A DNA stretch of 34,027 bases from Anaplasma capra (GTDB lineage Bacteria; Pseudomonadota; Alphaproteobacteria; Rickettsiales; Anaplasmataceae). Below, in pieces: positions 15,562 to 23,690 of this stretch. The DNA lies in assembly GCF_025628805.1 (NCBI RefSeq), contig NZ_JAOTBG010000011.1:1-34027 (forward strand), written 5' to 3'. The notes beneath the pieces are model-generated. The model worked only from the letters and a program-made list of their open reading frames with translations. It was not told where the DNA came from and ran no database searches. The translations under genes and the position numbers were made by a program. Within the stretch, counting starts at the first letter, position 1, and each line of letters starts with the position of its first letter.

Positions 15562-16434
15562 ATGCGTATACTGTTGATAGAGGATGATGTCGCTTGTGCT
15601 AGGGCAGTGGAGGCTTCTTTGTCTTCAGAGGGGCATTTTTGCGAGACTATGGCCTCTGCTCAGGATTGTTACGGTAGTATAATCCCCAAAAACGACGATT
15701 ACGACGTTGTGATATTGGATATTCACTTTCCCGGTAAGGTAGATGGTTACGACATACTCGTGAAGCTGAGGGAATCCGGTATCAAGGTTCCGGTATTAAT
15801 ATTGTCGTGTATTTCCTCTGTGGCTCACAAGGTGAAGGGCCTTTATTACGGTGCCGACGATTATATCACAAAGCCGTTCCATAAGAGCGAGTTGCTTGCT
15901 AGGATCAAGGCCATAGTGCGTAGGACTAGGGGGCATCCTGAGTCCATAGTGCGCGTGGGCAACATTTCCATAAACTTGGATCACAAGTGCGTGGAGTGCA
16001 ATGGGGAGATTATTCACCTTACCAAGAAAGAGTATGGGATGATTGAGCTTCTATCTTCCCGTCTTGGTACTGTGCTCACGAAGGAGATGTTCTTGTCGCA
16101 CTTGTATAGGGAGTTGGACGAACCCTCAGATGATAAGATTATAGACGTCTTTATGTGCAAGTTGCGTAAAAAGCTCAAAATTGCAAACAATGGAAAGAAT
16201 TACATAGAGACCGTGTGGGGCAGGGGGTATGTACTCAAGGAGTGTGCCAGCGATGATGATAGTAGCGACAATAATAAGGATTCTGGTGGCGGGCGCGAAG
16301 CCGGCAGTAGCAGCGGTGGGGGCAATGTAAGCAGCAAGGGTGGTGCTGAGCCCGGATACGAGAAATGGTCTACCAAGAACAGTGGTGACGCGGGTAAGGC
16401 GGAAGAGCGCAGAAATTATGCAGAGGAAGCCTGA
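15562..16434 (+). CDS. ctrA: Cell cycle response regulator CtrA
   Basis: CtrA is the alphaproteobacterial master response regulator, phosphorylated through the CckA-ChpT relay. Residues 1-120 form the receiver domain, with acidic residues E7-D8-D9, phosphoacceptor D53 (VVILDIHFPGK) and YYGADDYITKPFHKSELLARI. Residues about 130-228 form the OmpR-type winged helix with LTKKEYGMIELLSSRLGT, LTKEMFLSHLY, KIIDVFMCKLRKKL and ETVWGRGYVLKE, nearly identical to Caulobacter CtrA. Residues 229-290 are an extra Ser/Gly/Asp-rich tail absent from Caulobacter CtrA, which also loses the C-terminal hydrophobic degradation signal (here the end is YAEEA). The ATG at 15562 has GAGG seven bases upstream; a GTG two codons earlier is the alternative. 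Confidence 0.95.
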   Translation: MRILLIEDDVACARAVEASLSSEGHFCETMASAQDCYGSIIPKNDDYDVVILDIHFPGKVDGYDILVKLRESGIKVPVLILSCISSVAHKVKGLYYGADDYITKPFHKSELLARIKAIVRRTRGHPESIVRVGNISINLDHKCVECNGEIIHLTKKEYGMIELLSSRLGTVLTKEMFLSHLYRELDEPSDDKIIDVFMCKLRKKLKIANNGKNYIETVWGRGYVLKECASDDDSSDNNKDSGGGREAGSSSGGGNVSSKGGAEPGYEKWSTKNSGDAGKAEERRNYAEEA

Positions 16435-16498
16435 GAGGGATTGTTTTTTTCGGGGTGTGTGTTAGAGTGAGGCCCTGTTAGTCAAAGCGGGGTGGTGC

Positions 16499-17113
16499 AT
16501 GGCCGTGTTCGTGCATAGCAATGATTTGCCGGATGGTCTTGATCTGGGTAACGTTGTTGCGGTAGATACCGAGACCATGGGTCTCGTTTGCAGGCGTGAT
16601 AGGGTGTGTTTGGTGCAGCTGTCTTCTGGTGACGGTGATGCACACCTGGTGAAGTTTTCTGGTGACTATAGCGCTCCCAACTTGAGGCGAATTGTCTCCA
16701 ATCCAGACGTCGTTAAGATATTCCATTTTGCCAGGTTTGACGTGGCCGCTATACGCCACTGTTTCGGGATGTGGGCAACGCCCTGCTATTGTACGAAAAT
16801 TGCGTCAAGGCTGGTGCGTACTTACACTAACCATCACGGATTAAAAGATCTTTGCTATGAGCTTTTGGGAGTGAGGATCAGCAAGGCGCAGCAATCCTCC
16901 GATTGGGGTAGGGAGGTTCTTACTTCTGAGCAGCTCAGTTACGCTGCGGCCGATGTTATACATCTGCATGCCATAAAGAAAAAACTCGATATGATGCTTG
17001 AGCGCGAGGATAAACAAGACCTCGCTGAGTCTTGTTTTAAATTTATCCCTGCAAGGGCGGAGTTAGATTTGTTGGGTTGGGATGGAGTAGACATTTTCAG
17101 CCACCAAGCGTGA
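16499..17113 (+). CDS. rnd: Short ribonuclease D (DEDDy 3'-5' exonuclease)
   Basis: This is a 3'-5' exoribonuclease of the RNase D family, presumed to trim tRNA and other stable RNA ends. The 204-residue product contains only the exonuclease domain: Exo I VDTETMGL (D23, E25), Exo II FHFARFD, and Exo III YAAADVIHL with the Tyr and Asp of the DEDDy subgroup. The C-terminal HRDC domains of E. coli RNase D are absent, as is usual for the short alphaproteobacterial form. GGGGTGG stands just ahead of the ATG. It lies 64 bases after ctrA on the same strand and may be read from the ctrA promoter. Confidence 0.92.
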   Translation: MAVFVHSNDLPDGLDLGNVVAVDTETMGLVCRRDRVCLVQLSSGDGDAHLVKFSGDYSAPNLRRIVSNPDVVKIFHFARFDVAAIRHCFGMWATPCYCTKIASRLVRTYTNHHGLKDLCYELLGVRISKAQQSSDWGREVLTSEQLSYAAADVIHLHAIKKKLDMMLEREDKQDLAESCFKFIPARAELDLLGWDGVDIFSHQA

Positions 17114-17323
17114 CTGTGTAATACAAGACTGTCTGGCACCGCGTTTTTGCGCACTGTTGCCCAGGTTTGACGTTGGAAGCCACGACCGCTACGTAAAATG
17201 CTGTGGGCCGCATCCAGACCGTGTACGGTACGGCGTTCCGTTACAAGTTTATCACATCGCGGAGTTTTTGCTCGGTGCGTGATTCGGTATAATTTCCGTG
17301 CCGCAACGGGGCGGCGTGCGCTG

Positions 17324-17352
17324 TTGACACGGGGGCTGGTTGAGTTTAGAAT
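17324..17352 (+). promoter_or_regulatory. Near-consensus promoter for dnaN
   Basis: A perfect TTGACA (17324-17329) is followed after exactly 17 bases by TAGAAT (17347-17352), the best sigma70 match in this part of the window. The start would be near 17359. A second, perfect TATAAT at 17288-17293 has only a weak -35 (TTTTTG at 17265-17270) and may be an additional upstream promoter. Confidence 0.6.
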
Positions 17353-17384
17353 CCCTAACTCTGTATAGTGCTTATGGGTTTGAA

Positions 17385-18500
17385 GTGGGTGTAGGGTTGG
17401 AGTGCAGTATAAGTAGGGAGGACTTGCTGCAGTCTCTGTCCTACGTTAGTAGCGTAATAGAAAGGCGTAACAGCATAGCGGTGTTGTCGTGCGTCAGGGT
17501 AGAGGCCAAGGGTGATTGCGTTGAGTTGTCCTCTACGGATCTTGACATTTCTATAGAGGCACGTGTCAGCGCAGATGTAACTAGCGAGGGAGTGGCCGTT
17601 GCGTCTGCTCAATTGTTGTACGACATAGTCAGAAAGCTTTCAGGTGACTGTGACGTTAGTTTTAGGATGAGTGATGGCAGGTTGCTCGTTGAATGTGGTA
17701 ATGCCAAGTTCTTCCTCCATGTGGTAGCGCCGGAAAAGTTTCCTGCAATTGAGGGTGGGGAGGTCGATTGTAGCTTCGATGTGCAAGCAGCTCACCTTTC
17801 TGAATTGCTAAACAAAACGAAGTTTTCCATGTCTGTTGAGGAGAGCAGATATAACCTTAGGGGTGTCTACATGCACGTTGCAGATGACATGCTGTGCTGT
17901 GTGGCAACTGATGGGCATCGCCTGTCTTTGGCGAAGCTAAAAAAGCCCGATGGTTTACAGCCGGATGTTAGCATTATTGTTCCTAGAAAGACGGTCAATG
18001 AGGTTTTGAAGATAATAAGTGGGGGCGATTCGTCCCAGGTTGTGTCTGTGAGTGTATCCAAGCGCAAGATATGCTTTAGGTATCGGGGGTACTTCATGGT
18101 CTCCAAGGTCGTCGACGGGGTGTTCCCCGATTATCTGTCCATAATTCCCAAGGAAAGGGGTACCAGCGTGTCTATAGACGCATATTCTCTGCTGAGCGCT
18201 GTGGATAGAGTTTCCGTGGTGGTGTTTGATAAGGTTAAGGCCATAAAACTGTCGTTTACTCGCGGTATGCTGATTCTTAGCTCCGCGTCTTCTGATCAAG
18301 GTGATGCGAGGGAGGAGCTTGCAATAGATTATGAGGGTGAAGATGTTACTATCGGTCTCAATGCAAGGTATCTCATTGAAGTTTTAGGTTGCATGAAGGG
18401 GGTTTGTGAGCTTGTATTTCAAGATGGAGGCGCCGCTGTGCTTGTTCAAGACAAAGAACCAGGTGGCTCTCTGCATATAATAATGCCGATGAGGATATGA
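17385..18500 (+). CDS. dnaN: DNA polymerase III beta sliding clamp
   Basis: DnaN forms the dimeric ring that tethers DNA polymerase III to the template. The product has the three-domain clamp layout, with LECSISREDLLQSLSYVSSV at the start, NLRGVYMHVADDMLCCVATD and GHRLSLAK in the middle domain, and the conserved HIIMPMRI ending that shapes the polymerase-binding pocket. The frame is open from a TTG at 17340, but that codon lies upstream of the start predicted from the strong promoter at 17324-17352. GTG 17385 (371 residues) or TTG 17397 therefore fit better and match the normal length. dnaN is not next to dnaA or recF here. A hairpin covers its stop codon. Confidence 0.93.
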   Translation: MGVGLECSISREDLLQSLSYVSSVIERRNSIAVLSCVRVEAKGDCVELSSTDLDISIEARVSADVTSEGVAVASAQLLYDIVRKLSGDCDVSFRMSDGRLLVECGNAKFFLHVVAPEKFPAIEGGEVDCSFDVQAAHLSELLNKTKFSMSVEESRYNLRGVYMHVADDMLCCVATDGHRLSLAKLKKPDGLQPDVSIIVPRKTVNEVLKIISGGDSSQVVSVSVSKRKICFRYRGYFMVSKVVDGVFPDYLSIIPKERGTSVSIDAYSLLSAVDRVSVVVFDKVKAIKLSFTRGMLILSSASSDQGDAREELAIDYEGEDVTIGLNARYLIEVLGCMKGVCELVFQDGGAAVLVQDKEPGGSLHIIMPMRI

Positions 18501-18521
18501 TGACCTCCTGCGAGTCGTCAT
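18497..18521 (+). terminator. Hairpin over the dnaN stop codon
   Basis: ATGATGAC (18497-18504) and GTCGTCAT (18514-18521) pair over eight positions with one G-U wobble, around a 9-base loop. There is no T-run afterwards, so it is at best a Rho-assisted terminator or an RNA 3'-end stabiliser. The remaining roughly 270 bases up to the end of glmS show no gene. Confidence 0.3.
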
Positions 18522-18793
18522 GAGTTCTGTGTGGGGTTTCACTCTGTTATCGTGTTGTGAGATATGGGTTCGGCCCGCTGGCTGTGCTTGGAAGTTGCTG
18601 TTGCTATGGTGGTCCTGTCAATCCTTGCTTGTGCGCAAATATAGCTCATCGGGCTGGTGGGTGCTGTGTTGGTGACGCTGCGTATTCCGTAAATTCTGGG
18701 TGTTCCGTGCCGCTACTCTGGGTAGGGTCGGTGTATCCTTCATCTATGGTTTGTCGCCTGTCCCTACGTGTTCCGCTTCTTGGGTGGTCCTTT

Positions 18794-20614
18794 CTACTCT
18801 ACGGTAACCGACTTTGCCAGATTGCGTGGCTGATCCGCATCCAACCCCTTTCTGATCGCGATCCTATACGCCAAAAGCTGTGAAGCTACGGTGTATGCTA
18901 CGGGTAGAGAAAAGACGTTCGTTTCCGGTAGCTCCACGATTATTTCACATAAATGCCTGAGTTTTTGTGCTCCCCTTCTGTCTGTAAAGGCTATGACTAT
19001 ACCCTTTCTTGCCGACACTTCCTGTATGCTTACCAGGCTTTTGGCGAACATCTCGTTGTATGGTGCAATGGCTATTACTGGTAGAGACTCATCAACAAGC
19101 GCGATGGAACCATGCTTGAGCTCTCCAGACGCGATACCTATGGTATGAATGTAGGATAGCTCTCTTATCTTCAGCGCGGCCTCTAACGCTACTCCGTAAC
19201 AAGTGCCCCTACCCATTATAATTACGCGATTGTGGCGCAGTATTAGATCAATCACTGGTTCTATTGAGACTCTCAGCGCCTCAGATACATGTTGTGCCAC
19301 AAATTGCAACTTCTCCGATAATCGCGCGTAGGCGCTCTGCTGCGCAAAAGCGCACCTTACCTTTGCTAGCCACAACGAAAAACACGCCAAGACCGCCAAC
19401 TGGGTGGAAAAAGTCTTCGTTGACGCCACACCCACTTCTGGTCCAGCAAGGGTCTTGAGCGCAATGTTTGATATGCGTTCCATGCTATTGCGCGGAACAT
19501 TGGTTAGGCTGATAACCACGCCGCACTGCTGCTTTGCTCGACGCAGAGCTTCTAATGTATCCGCAGTTTCTCCGGACTGTGATATGAACAAGAACACGTC
19601 GTCCCCGGAAATACGCGGGTGATAGTGGCGGAACTCTGATGCAATGCTGGTTATCACTCTGATATTGGCTATGCTCTCCATCCAGTATTTTGCGATGAAA
19701 CCAGCCATGTAGGATGATCCACTTCCTACTATTGTAAGGTGAGTTGCATTTTTGAACAGATCTTCATCGCACGCGAACCTAACACTTTTGCTCGCGACGT
19801 CAATAAATTGGTTTATAGTGTCCTGTATAGCCCTGGGTTGCTCGTGTATCTCTTTGAGCATGAAGTGATCATACGGTATCCTGTCTACACTTGTGCTTGG
19901 TGGACTAACCAGGATTGTGTCGTGATTGTCTAATGCCTCATCATTCTCGTTGTAGATTTGTACATAGTTTAGTGCAATCTCAGCTATGTGATTATCCCGT
20001 AGATAAAAAATCTTCTGTGCATGTTTGTGCAGCACGTACTCGTCTGAGGACACCAGGTTCATATCGGTGCCGTAGCCCACTACCAGAGGCATCATCCTAC
20101 AAGTTGCCAGCAGGTTATTGTATCCAGCAAACATGAATACAACAGCAAAATTGCCTTCTATCTCCCTAAGCGCCTTTCTCACTGCGTGTCTGGGTGGTAA
20201 CCCAGTTTGCAATAAGGACCATACCATGTGTGGTATGACTTCAGTATCCGTATCTGTGTGAAACTGGCTGCCTACGGCCTCCAGGCGCTTTCTGATCGTT
20301 AGATAATTCTCTACGATTCCATTATGCACGACCGCGACCTCACCTGCGCATATGGGGTGAGCATTTTCAACTTTTGGGGCTCCGTGCGTAGCCCATCTAG
20401 TGTGTGCTATGCCAACATTTCCCCGCAGCGGATCTTCCGAGGATACCAGCTCGCTCAGCTCGGCAACCTTTCCGCACGCACGCCTTACCTGAATTCCCTG
20501 ATCTAGTACCGCAACACCACACGAATCGTATCCCCTGTATTCCAGCCCACGCAAGCCACCCACCAATAGGGGAATCACCTGACAACTACTAACGACTCCT
20601 AACACACCACACAT
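18794..20614 (-). CDS. glmS: Glutamine-fructose-6-phosphate aminotransferase (isomerizing)
   Basis: GlmS makes glucosamine 6-phosphate, the first step to UDP-GlcNAc. The 606-residue product has the N-terminal glutaminase domain beginning MCGVLGVV with catalytic Cys2, followed by LEYRGYDSCGVAV and HTRWATHGAP. Two SIS isomerase domains follow, with GSGSSYMAGFIAKYW, ISQSGETADTLEALR, STKTFSTQL and GRGTCYGVALEAALKIREL, and the C-terminal LDADQPRNLAKSVTVE with the catalytic tail. Length matches the family. AGGTG precedes the ATG by about six bases. It lies 75 bases downstream of yajC on the same strand. Retention of GlmS in an organism with little or no classical cell wall fits the amino-sugar and peptidoglycan-like remnants known in Anaplasma. 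Confidence 0.97.
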   Translation of the reverse strand: MCGVLGVVSSCQVIPLLVGGLRGLEYRGYDSCGVAVLDQGIQVRRACGKVAELSELVSSEDPLRGNVGIAHTRWATHGAPKVENAHPICAGEVAVVHNGIVENYLTIRKRLEAVGSQFHTDTDTEVIPHMVWSLLQTGLPPRHAVRKALREIEGNFAVVFMFAGYNNLLATCRMMPLVVGYGTDMNLVSSDEYVLHKHAQKIFYLRDNHIAEIALNYVQIYNENDEALDNHDTILVSPPSTSVDRIPYDHFMLKEIHEQPRAIQDTINQFIDVASKSVRFACDEDLFKNATHLTIVGSGSSYMAGFIAKYWMESIANIRVITSIASEFRHYHPRISGDDVFLFISQSGETADTLEALRRAKQQCGVVISLTNVPRNSMERISNIALKTLAGPEVGVASTKTFSTQLAVLACFSLWLAKVRCAFAQQSAYARLSEKLQFVAQHVSEALRVSIEPVIDLILRHNRVIIMGRGTCYGVALEAALKIRELSYIHTIGIASGELKHGSIALVDESLPVIAIAPYNEMFAKSLVSIQEVSARKGIVIAFTDRRGAQKLRHLCEIIVELPETNVFSLPVAYTVASQLLAYRIAIRKGLDADQPRNLAKSVTVE

Positions 20615-20647
20615 AAGGACACCTGATTGTAGAGCAGGGGAAGACGA

Positions 20648-20666
20648 CCGCCTAGACTGAAGGCGG
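20648..20666 (-). terminator. Hairpin between yajC and glmS
   Basis: CCGCCT (20648-20653) and AGGCGG (20661-20666) are perfectly complementary around seven bases. It could attenuate readthrough from yajC into glmS, but no T-run follows in the direction of transcription. Confidence 0.3.
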
Positions 20667-20689
20667 ATGCAAGGCAGCTAGAGCCAGAA

Positions 20690-21097
20690 TCAGCCTTTAG
20701 CAGCCGAATGTGCCTTATTTACATGGGGGCTACCGCTCTTTCCGCTTCCCTCTCTGTTGAGCACTTCCGATACGGATGATTTCAGAACTCTGACCTCCAC
20801 TCCGGTCGCAATCTCTATATGCAAATGACCATTGCTGGCATCAACTTTTGTCACGGTGCCTAGGAGCCCACCTGACGCTACGACCTTATCCCCCTTTTTG
20901 ATGCTGTCCAACAACTTGCTGTGCTCCTTAAGCTTCTTTTGTTGGGGCCTTATGACCAAAAAGTAAAAGATCAAGAATATGAGAACCAACGGGACAAACC
21001 CGGCAATGGAAGCTCCAAACCCGGCAGAGGGTGCTGGTGCTGCTGAAGACGCAGCAGCAAAAGAAGCAGTAGGAAATAAAAGCACTGAGTGTACCAA
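20690..21097 (-). CDS. yajC: Preprotein translocase accessory subunit YajC
   Basis: YajC is a small inner-membrane partner of the SecDF-SecYEG translocon. The 135-residue product has an Ala/Ser-rich periplasmic start, one membrane helix (about residues 33-50, FVPLVLIFLIFYFLVIRP) followed by the hallmark RPQQKKLKEHSKLL, and the conserved cytoplasmic part KKGDKVVASGGLLGTVTKVD. A charged, Ser/Gly-rich tail of about 25 residues ends it. The frame starts with TTG at 21097; the predicted promoter is so close that initiation at the GTG at 21085 is also possible. It lies between purD and glmS; secD and secF are not nearby. Confidence 0.92.
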   Translation of the reverse strand: MVHSVLLFPTASFAAASSAAPAPSAGFGASIAGFVPLVLIFLIFYFLVIRPQQKKLKEHSKLLDSIKKGDKVVASGGLLGTVTKVDASNGHLHIEIATGVEVRVLKSSVSEVLNREGSGKSGSPHVNKAHSAAKG

Positions 21098-21113
21098 AAA
21101 CGTATGCTGCTAC

Positions 21114-21142
21114 AATCTATCAAAGGCCAGGCACGCTGTCAA
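21114..21142 (-). promoter_or_regulatory. Predicted yajC promoter
   Basis: On the minus strand a perfect TTGACA (21142-21137) is followed after 17 bases by TAGATT (21119-21114). The start near 21107 would leave only about ten bases before the TTG, so translation is either nearly leaderless or starts a few codons later. Confidence 0.5.
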
Positions 21143-21225
21143 GGAAGCAGCTGGAGCACCAACCAACCGAGCTTTACTCACAGCTAAAGGTTGCCAAGTA
21201 CGGGTGAAAAACACGACGATACATG

Positions 21226-22488
21226 CTACTCGCAAGCGCCTATGTCGTACCTGTACATGCCACCAGGCCAGTCTAATAAGTCCAACGCGGCATACGCCTG
21301 GTGTTTGGCAGTTGCCAAGTCATCAGCCTCAGCAACTATGTTCAAAACCCTGCCGCCGGCAGACACCCACTTATTGTCACGTCTTTCGGTGCCAGCATGG
21401 AAAACCTTGACGCTAGAAGACCTTGTAACCTCGTCTAATCCCCCTATAACAGACCCGGACTCATAAGGTCCTGGGTATCCCTTGCTAGCTACTACCACGC
21501 AGACGACTGACTTATTGTTGAGGGAAACCACCTCATTGCCTAGCCTTCCCTTCGCCGCCAGTGACATAAGCTTCAGTAGATCCGAATCCAGTCTCGGGAG
21601 TATCGCCTGGGTTTCTGGGTCCCCGAACCTTACGTTATACTCCAAGAGCTTCGGTTCATTTTTCTCAATTATTATTCCTGCGAACAACAGGCCCCTAAAC
21701 TGTATACCCATGTTGAACATGGCCTTTATTGTAGGATATATTATCCTCTGTACTATGAGATGTTTCATCTCTTCAGTTATAATCCCAGGAGTTGAGTAAG
21801 CACCCATGCCTCCCGTATTGGGGCCCTTGTTGCCATCGTACACGGGCTTGTAGTCCTGCACCGCGCCCAGCACCACTGGGTTTGTTCCATCTATTAGGGT
21901 GAGGAAGCTGACTTCCTTGCCCTCAAGAAATTCTTCCACCACTACCGCTTCCCCGGCTTTGCCGAATTTACCATGCACGAGCATTGCATCCAACGCGTCA
22001 TATGCTTCCTCTGCGGTGTGGCATATTACGACACCCTTCCCTTGCGCGGGACCGTCTGCTTTCACCACCAACGGCATCTTGCTTTTCTTGACAAACTGCC
22101 TAGCGGCGCCGACATCCATGAAGTACCCGTGCCTCGCAGTAGGAATATTGTAACGGGCACACAGCTCCTTCGTAAACCCTTTGGAGGCCTCCAGCCTGGA
22201 GGCAGCCCTAGACGGGCCAAAAACGAAAATACCTTCATCAGTCAGTGCATCAGATAGGCCATTAATCAACGGCAACTCTGGGCCCACCACGACAAGATCT
22301 ATCTTTTCACGCTTGCAAACTCGTGCAACCTCGACGAAGTTGCCCACGTCCACATCCACTATGGAAGCGAGATCTGCCATAGCCTCACGCCCTGGGGCTA
22401 CAAACAGACGAGTCAACATGGGAGAGCGACTCAGGCAGTCCAACAGGGCATGCTCTCTGCCCCCGGAGCCGACAACCAGGACATTCAT
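21226..22488 (-). CDS. purD: Phosphoribosylamine-glycine ligase (GARS)
   Basis: PurD joins glycine to phosphoribosylamine with ATP in de novo purine synthesis. The product has the N-domain [17 protein letters not shown], then ATP-grasp motifs [15 protein letters not shown] and [13 protein letters not shown], the glycine-rich [14 protein letters not shown], and the metal-binding [18 protein letters not shown]. The ATG at 22488 (420 residues) is supported by an AGGGGGC Shine-Dalgarno just upstream; the frame continues open to 22542 without similarity. It is the first of three minus-strand genes (purD, yajC, glmS), though yajC seems to have its own promoter. Confidence 0.96.
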   Translation of the reverse strand: MNVLVVGSGGREHALLDCLSRSPMLTRLFVAPGREAMADLASIVDVDVGNFVEVARVCKREKIDLVVVGPELPLINGLSDALTDEGIFVFGPSRAASRLEASKGFTKELCARYNIPTARHGYFMDVGAARQFVKKSKMPLVVKADGPAQGKGVVICHTAEEAYDALDAMLVHGKFGKAGEAVVVEEFLEGKEVSFLTLIDGTNPVVLGAVQDYKPVYDGNKGPNTGGMGAYSTPGIITEEMKHLIVQRIIYPTIKAMFNMGIQFRGLLFAGIIIEKNEPKLLEYNVRFGDPETQAILPRLDSDLLKLMSLAAKGRLGNEVVSLNNKSVVCVVVASKGYPGPYESGSVIGGLDEVTRSSSVKVFHAGTERRDNKWVSAGGRVLNIVAEADDLATAKHQAYAALDLLDWPGGMYRYDIGACE

Positions 22489-22532
22489 TACGCCCCCTAC
22501 TGAAGAGATCAAGACTACGAAACTCCACCGCC

Positions 22533-22560
22533 ACCCTACCACAAATCATCAGTTTGTCAA
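22533..22560 (-). promoter_or_regulatory. Predicted purD promoter
   Basis: On the minus strand a perfect TTGACA (22560-22555), a 16-base spacer and TAGGGT (22538-22533) lie about 45 bases ahead of the purD ATG. The -10 match is weak. Confidence 0.35.
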
Positions 22561-22644
22561 TATGGTTTTTGTTTTCAAGTTCAAGCTACTGTTGGGTGTG
22601 CTGCAGTCAAGTGTACATCGGGGGATTCCGTTGGACAAAAGACT

Positions 22645-22653
22645 TGCTATAGG
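22645..22653 (+). promoter_or_regulatory. Extended -10 element ahead of bamD
   Basis: TGC-TATAGG (22645-22653) is an extended -10 motif about 48 bases upstream of the bamD GTG start. I see no convincing -35, which extended -10 promoters can do without. Confidence 0.3.
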
Positions 22654-22700
22654 CCCTGCCGCATGATTTAATGAGCCTCTAGTGTCTCGTTGGTGTAGTT

Positions 22701-23690
22701 GTGGTTCCTCGTACCGGTTTTTTGAGCGCTGTGTTGGTTGCTCTGTTCGCGTTTTTTGTTCCCTCTATTGCAGCTGCTGCAGCTTCCCCAGTTGAGGAGG
22801 GAGTTCACGAACTTTACGAAGATGGTCTGCGGCTGTTTTATGGCAAGGAATACAAGAAGGCAGTTGCGATCTTTGACAAGATAGAGGCTTTGTATCCGTT
22901 TTCTCAAATGGCTATAGACGGAAGTTTGATTGCTGCGGTGTCGCACTACGAGCTTGGTAACTATGTTGAGGCTGCTACCCTTGCGGAGAGTTATATAGAG
23001 GCCTATCCGAACAGCGAAAGTGTGGATTATGCGTATTACGTAAGGATTCTGGCAAAGTACATGCAGATTCCGGACCTTGGACTGGACCAGAGCGTTGCCC
23101 TGGAAGTTAGGGAGCTGGCTTCTGGATTTTTGAGCATGTTTCCAAATTCTCGATATCTAGCTGAGATTTCCGCAAGATTGGATGCTGCGAAGGAGCACTT
23201 AGCTGCCAGGGAGTTTCTTATTGGAAAGTTTTACCTCAAGCGGGGGGTGTACGTTGCAGCGATTAAGAGATTCAGCTCTCTGGTGGATGAGTACGCTGAT
23301 TCTGTGTATCTCCAGGAGAGTTTGTATCGGCTAGTAGAGGCTTATGTGGCATTGGGGGATCGAGAATCGGCGGCCGCGTACATTTCCAGATTAGACGAGG
23401 GGAGTATTTGGCGTGCCAGGGCTGAGCACTACTTAAGCGCGGCTGTCGGTAGTGGTGGCGACCAACTACGGGAAGAAGTGATCGTGTATGACGCGAATGA
23501 CGCGCAGAGCGATGAGGTAGGAGCAGAAGAGATGGCTGCTGATGATGGAGAGAAAGAAGCGGCTGATGGCGGGAAAGAATCCCCTGATGGCGACCATGAC
23601 GCAGTTCCTGTAGGGGAACAACCTGAGAGTGGTGCAACTTCCCGGGGCTCAGTACCCGCAAATCGTGACCGCCGCGAACAACAAGAATAA
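22701..23690 (+). CDS. bamD: BamD (ComL) outer membrane assembly protein, without lipobox Cys
   Basis: BamD is the essential TPR protein that works with BamA to insert beta-barrel proteins. The 329-residue product has a signal peptide (residues 1 to about 28, hydrophobic core LSAVLVALFAFFV, then Ala-rich) followed by TPR repeats: LFYGKEYKKAVAIFDKIE and ALYPFSQMA, NYVEAATLAESYIEAYPNS, and FLIGKFYLKRGVYVAAIKRF. BamD is normally a lipoprotein with Cys as first mature residue; here the site reads AAAAASPVEE and I see no cysteine in the protein. Residues about 265-329 form an acidic Asp/Glu/Gly-rich tail not seen in E. coli BamD. The start is a GTG, and no ATG is available because a stop lies 18 bases upstream in frame. 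The 3' end overlaps ctaB by 42 bases, tail to tail. Confidence 0.88.
   Translation: MVPRTGFLSAVLVALFAFFVPSIAAAAASPVEEGVHELYEDGLRLFYGKEYKKAVAIFDKIEALYPFSQMAIDGSLIAAVSHYELGNYVEAATLAESYIEAYPNSESVDYAYYVRILAKYMQIPDLGLDQSVALEVRELASGFLSMFPNSRYLAEISARLDAAKEHLAAREFLIGKFYLKRGVYVAAIKRFSSLVDEYADSVYLQESLYRLVEAYVALGDRESAAAYISRLDEGSIWRARAEHYLSAAVGSGGDQLREEVIVYDANDAQSDEVGAEEMAADDGEKEAADGGKESPDGDHDAVPVGEQPESGATSRGSVPANRDRREQQE

Noticed and set aside
17245-17260. TTATCACAT near dnaN considered as a DnaA box and possible origin
   Set aside because: It does not match TTATNCACA, there is no cluster of boxes, and no AT-rich unwinding region is present.
18557-18883. 108-codon plus-strand frame at the 3' end of glmS
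   Set aside because: Cys/Gly/Leu-rich composition and overlap with the well-supported glmS end suggest a chance frame.
22680-22700. Upstream Cys codon considered as a lipobox for BamD
   Set aside because: It follows an in-frame stop directly and no start codon lies between the stop and the GTG at 22701.
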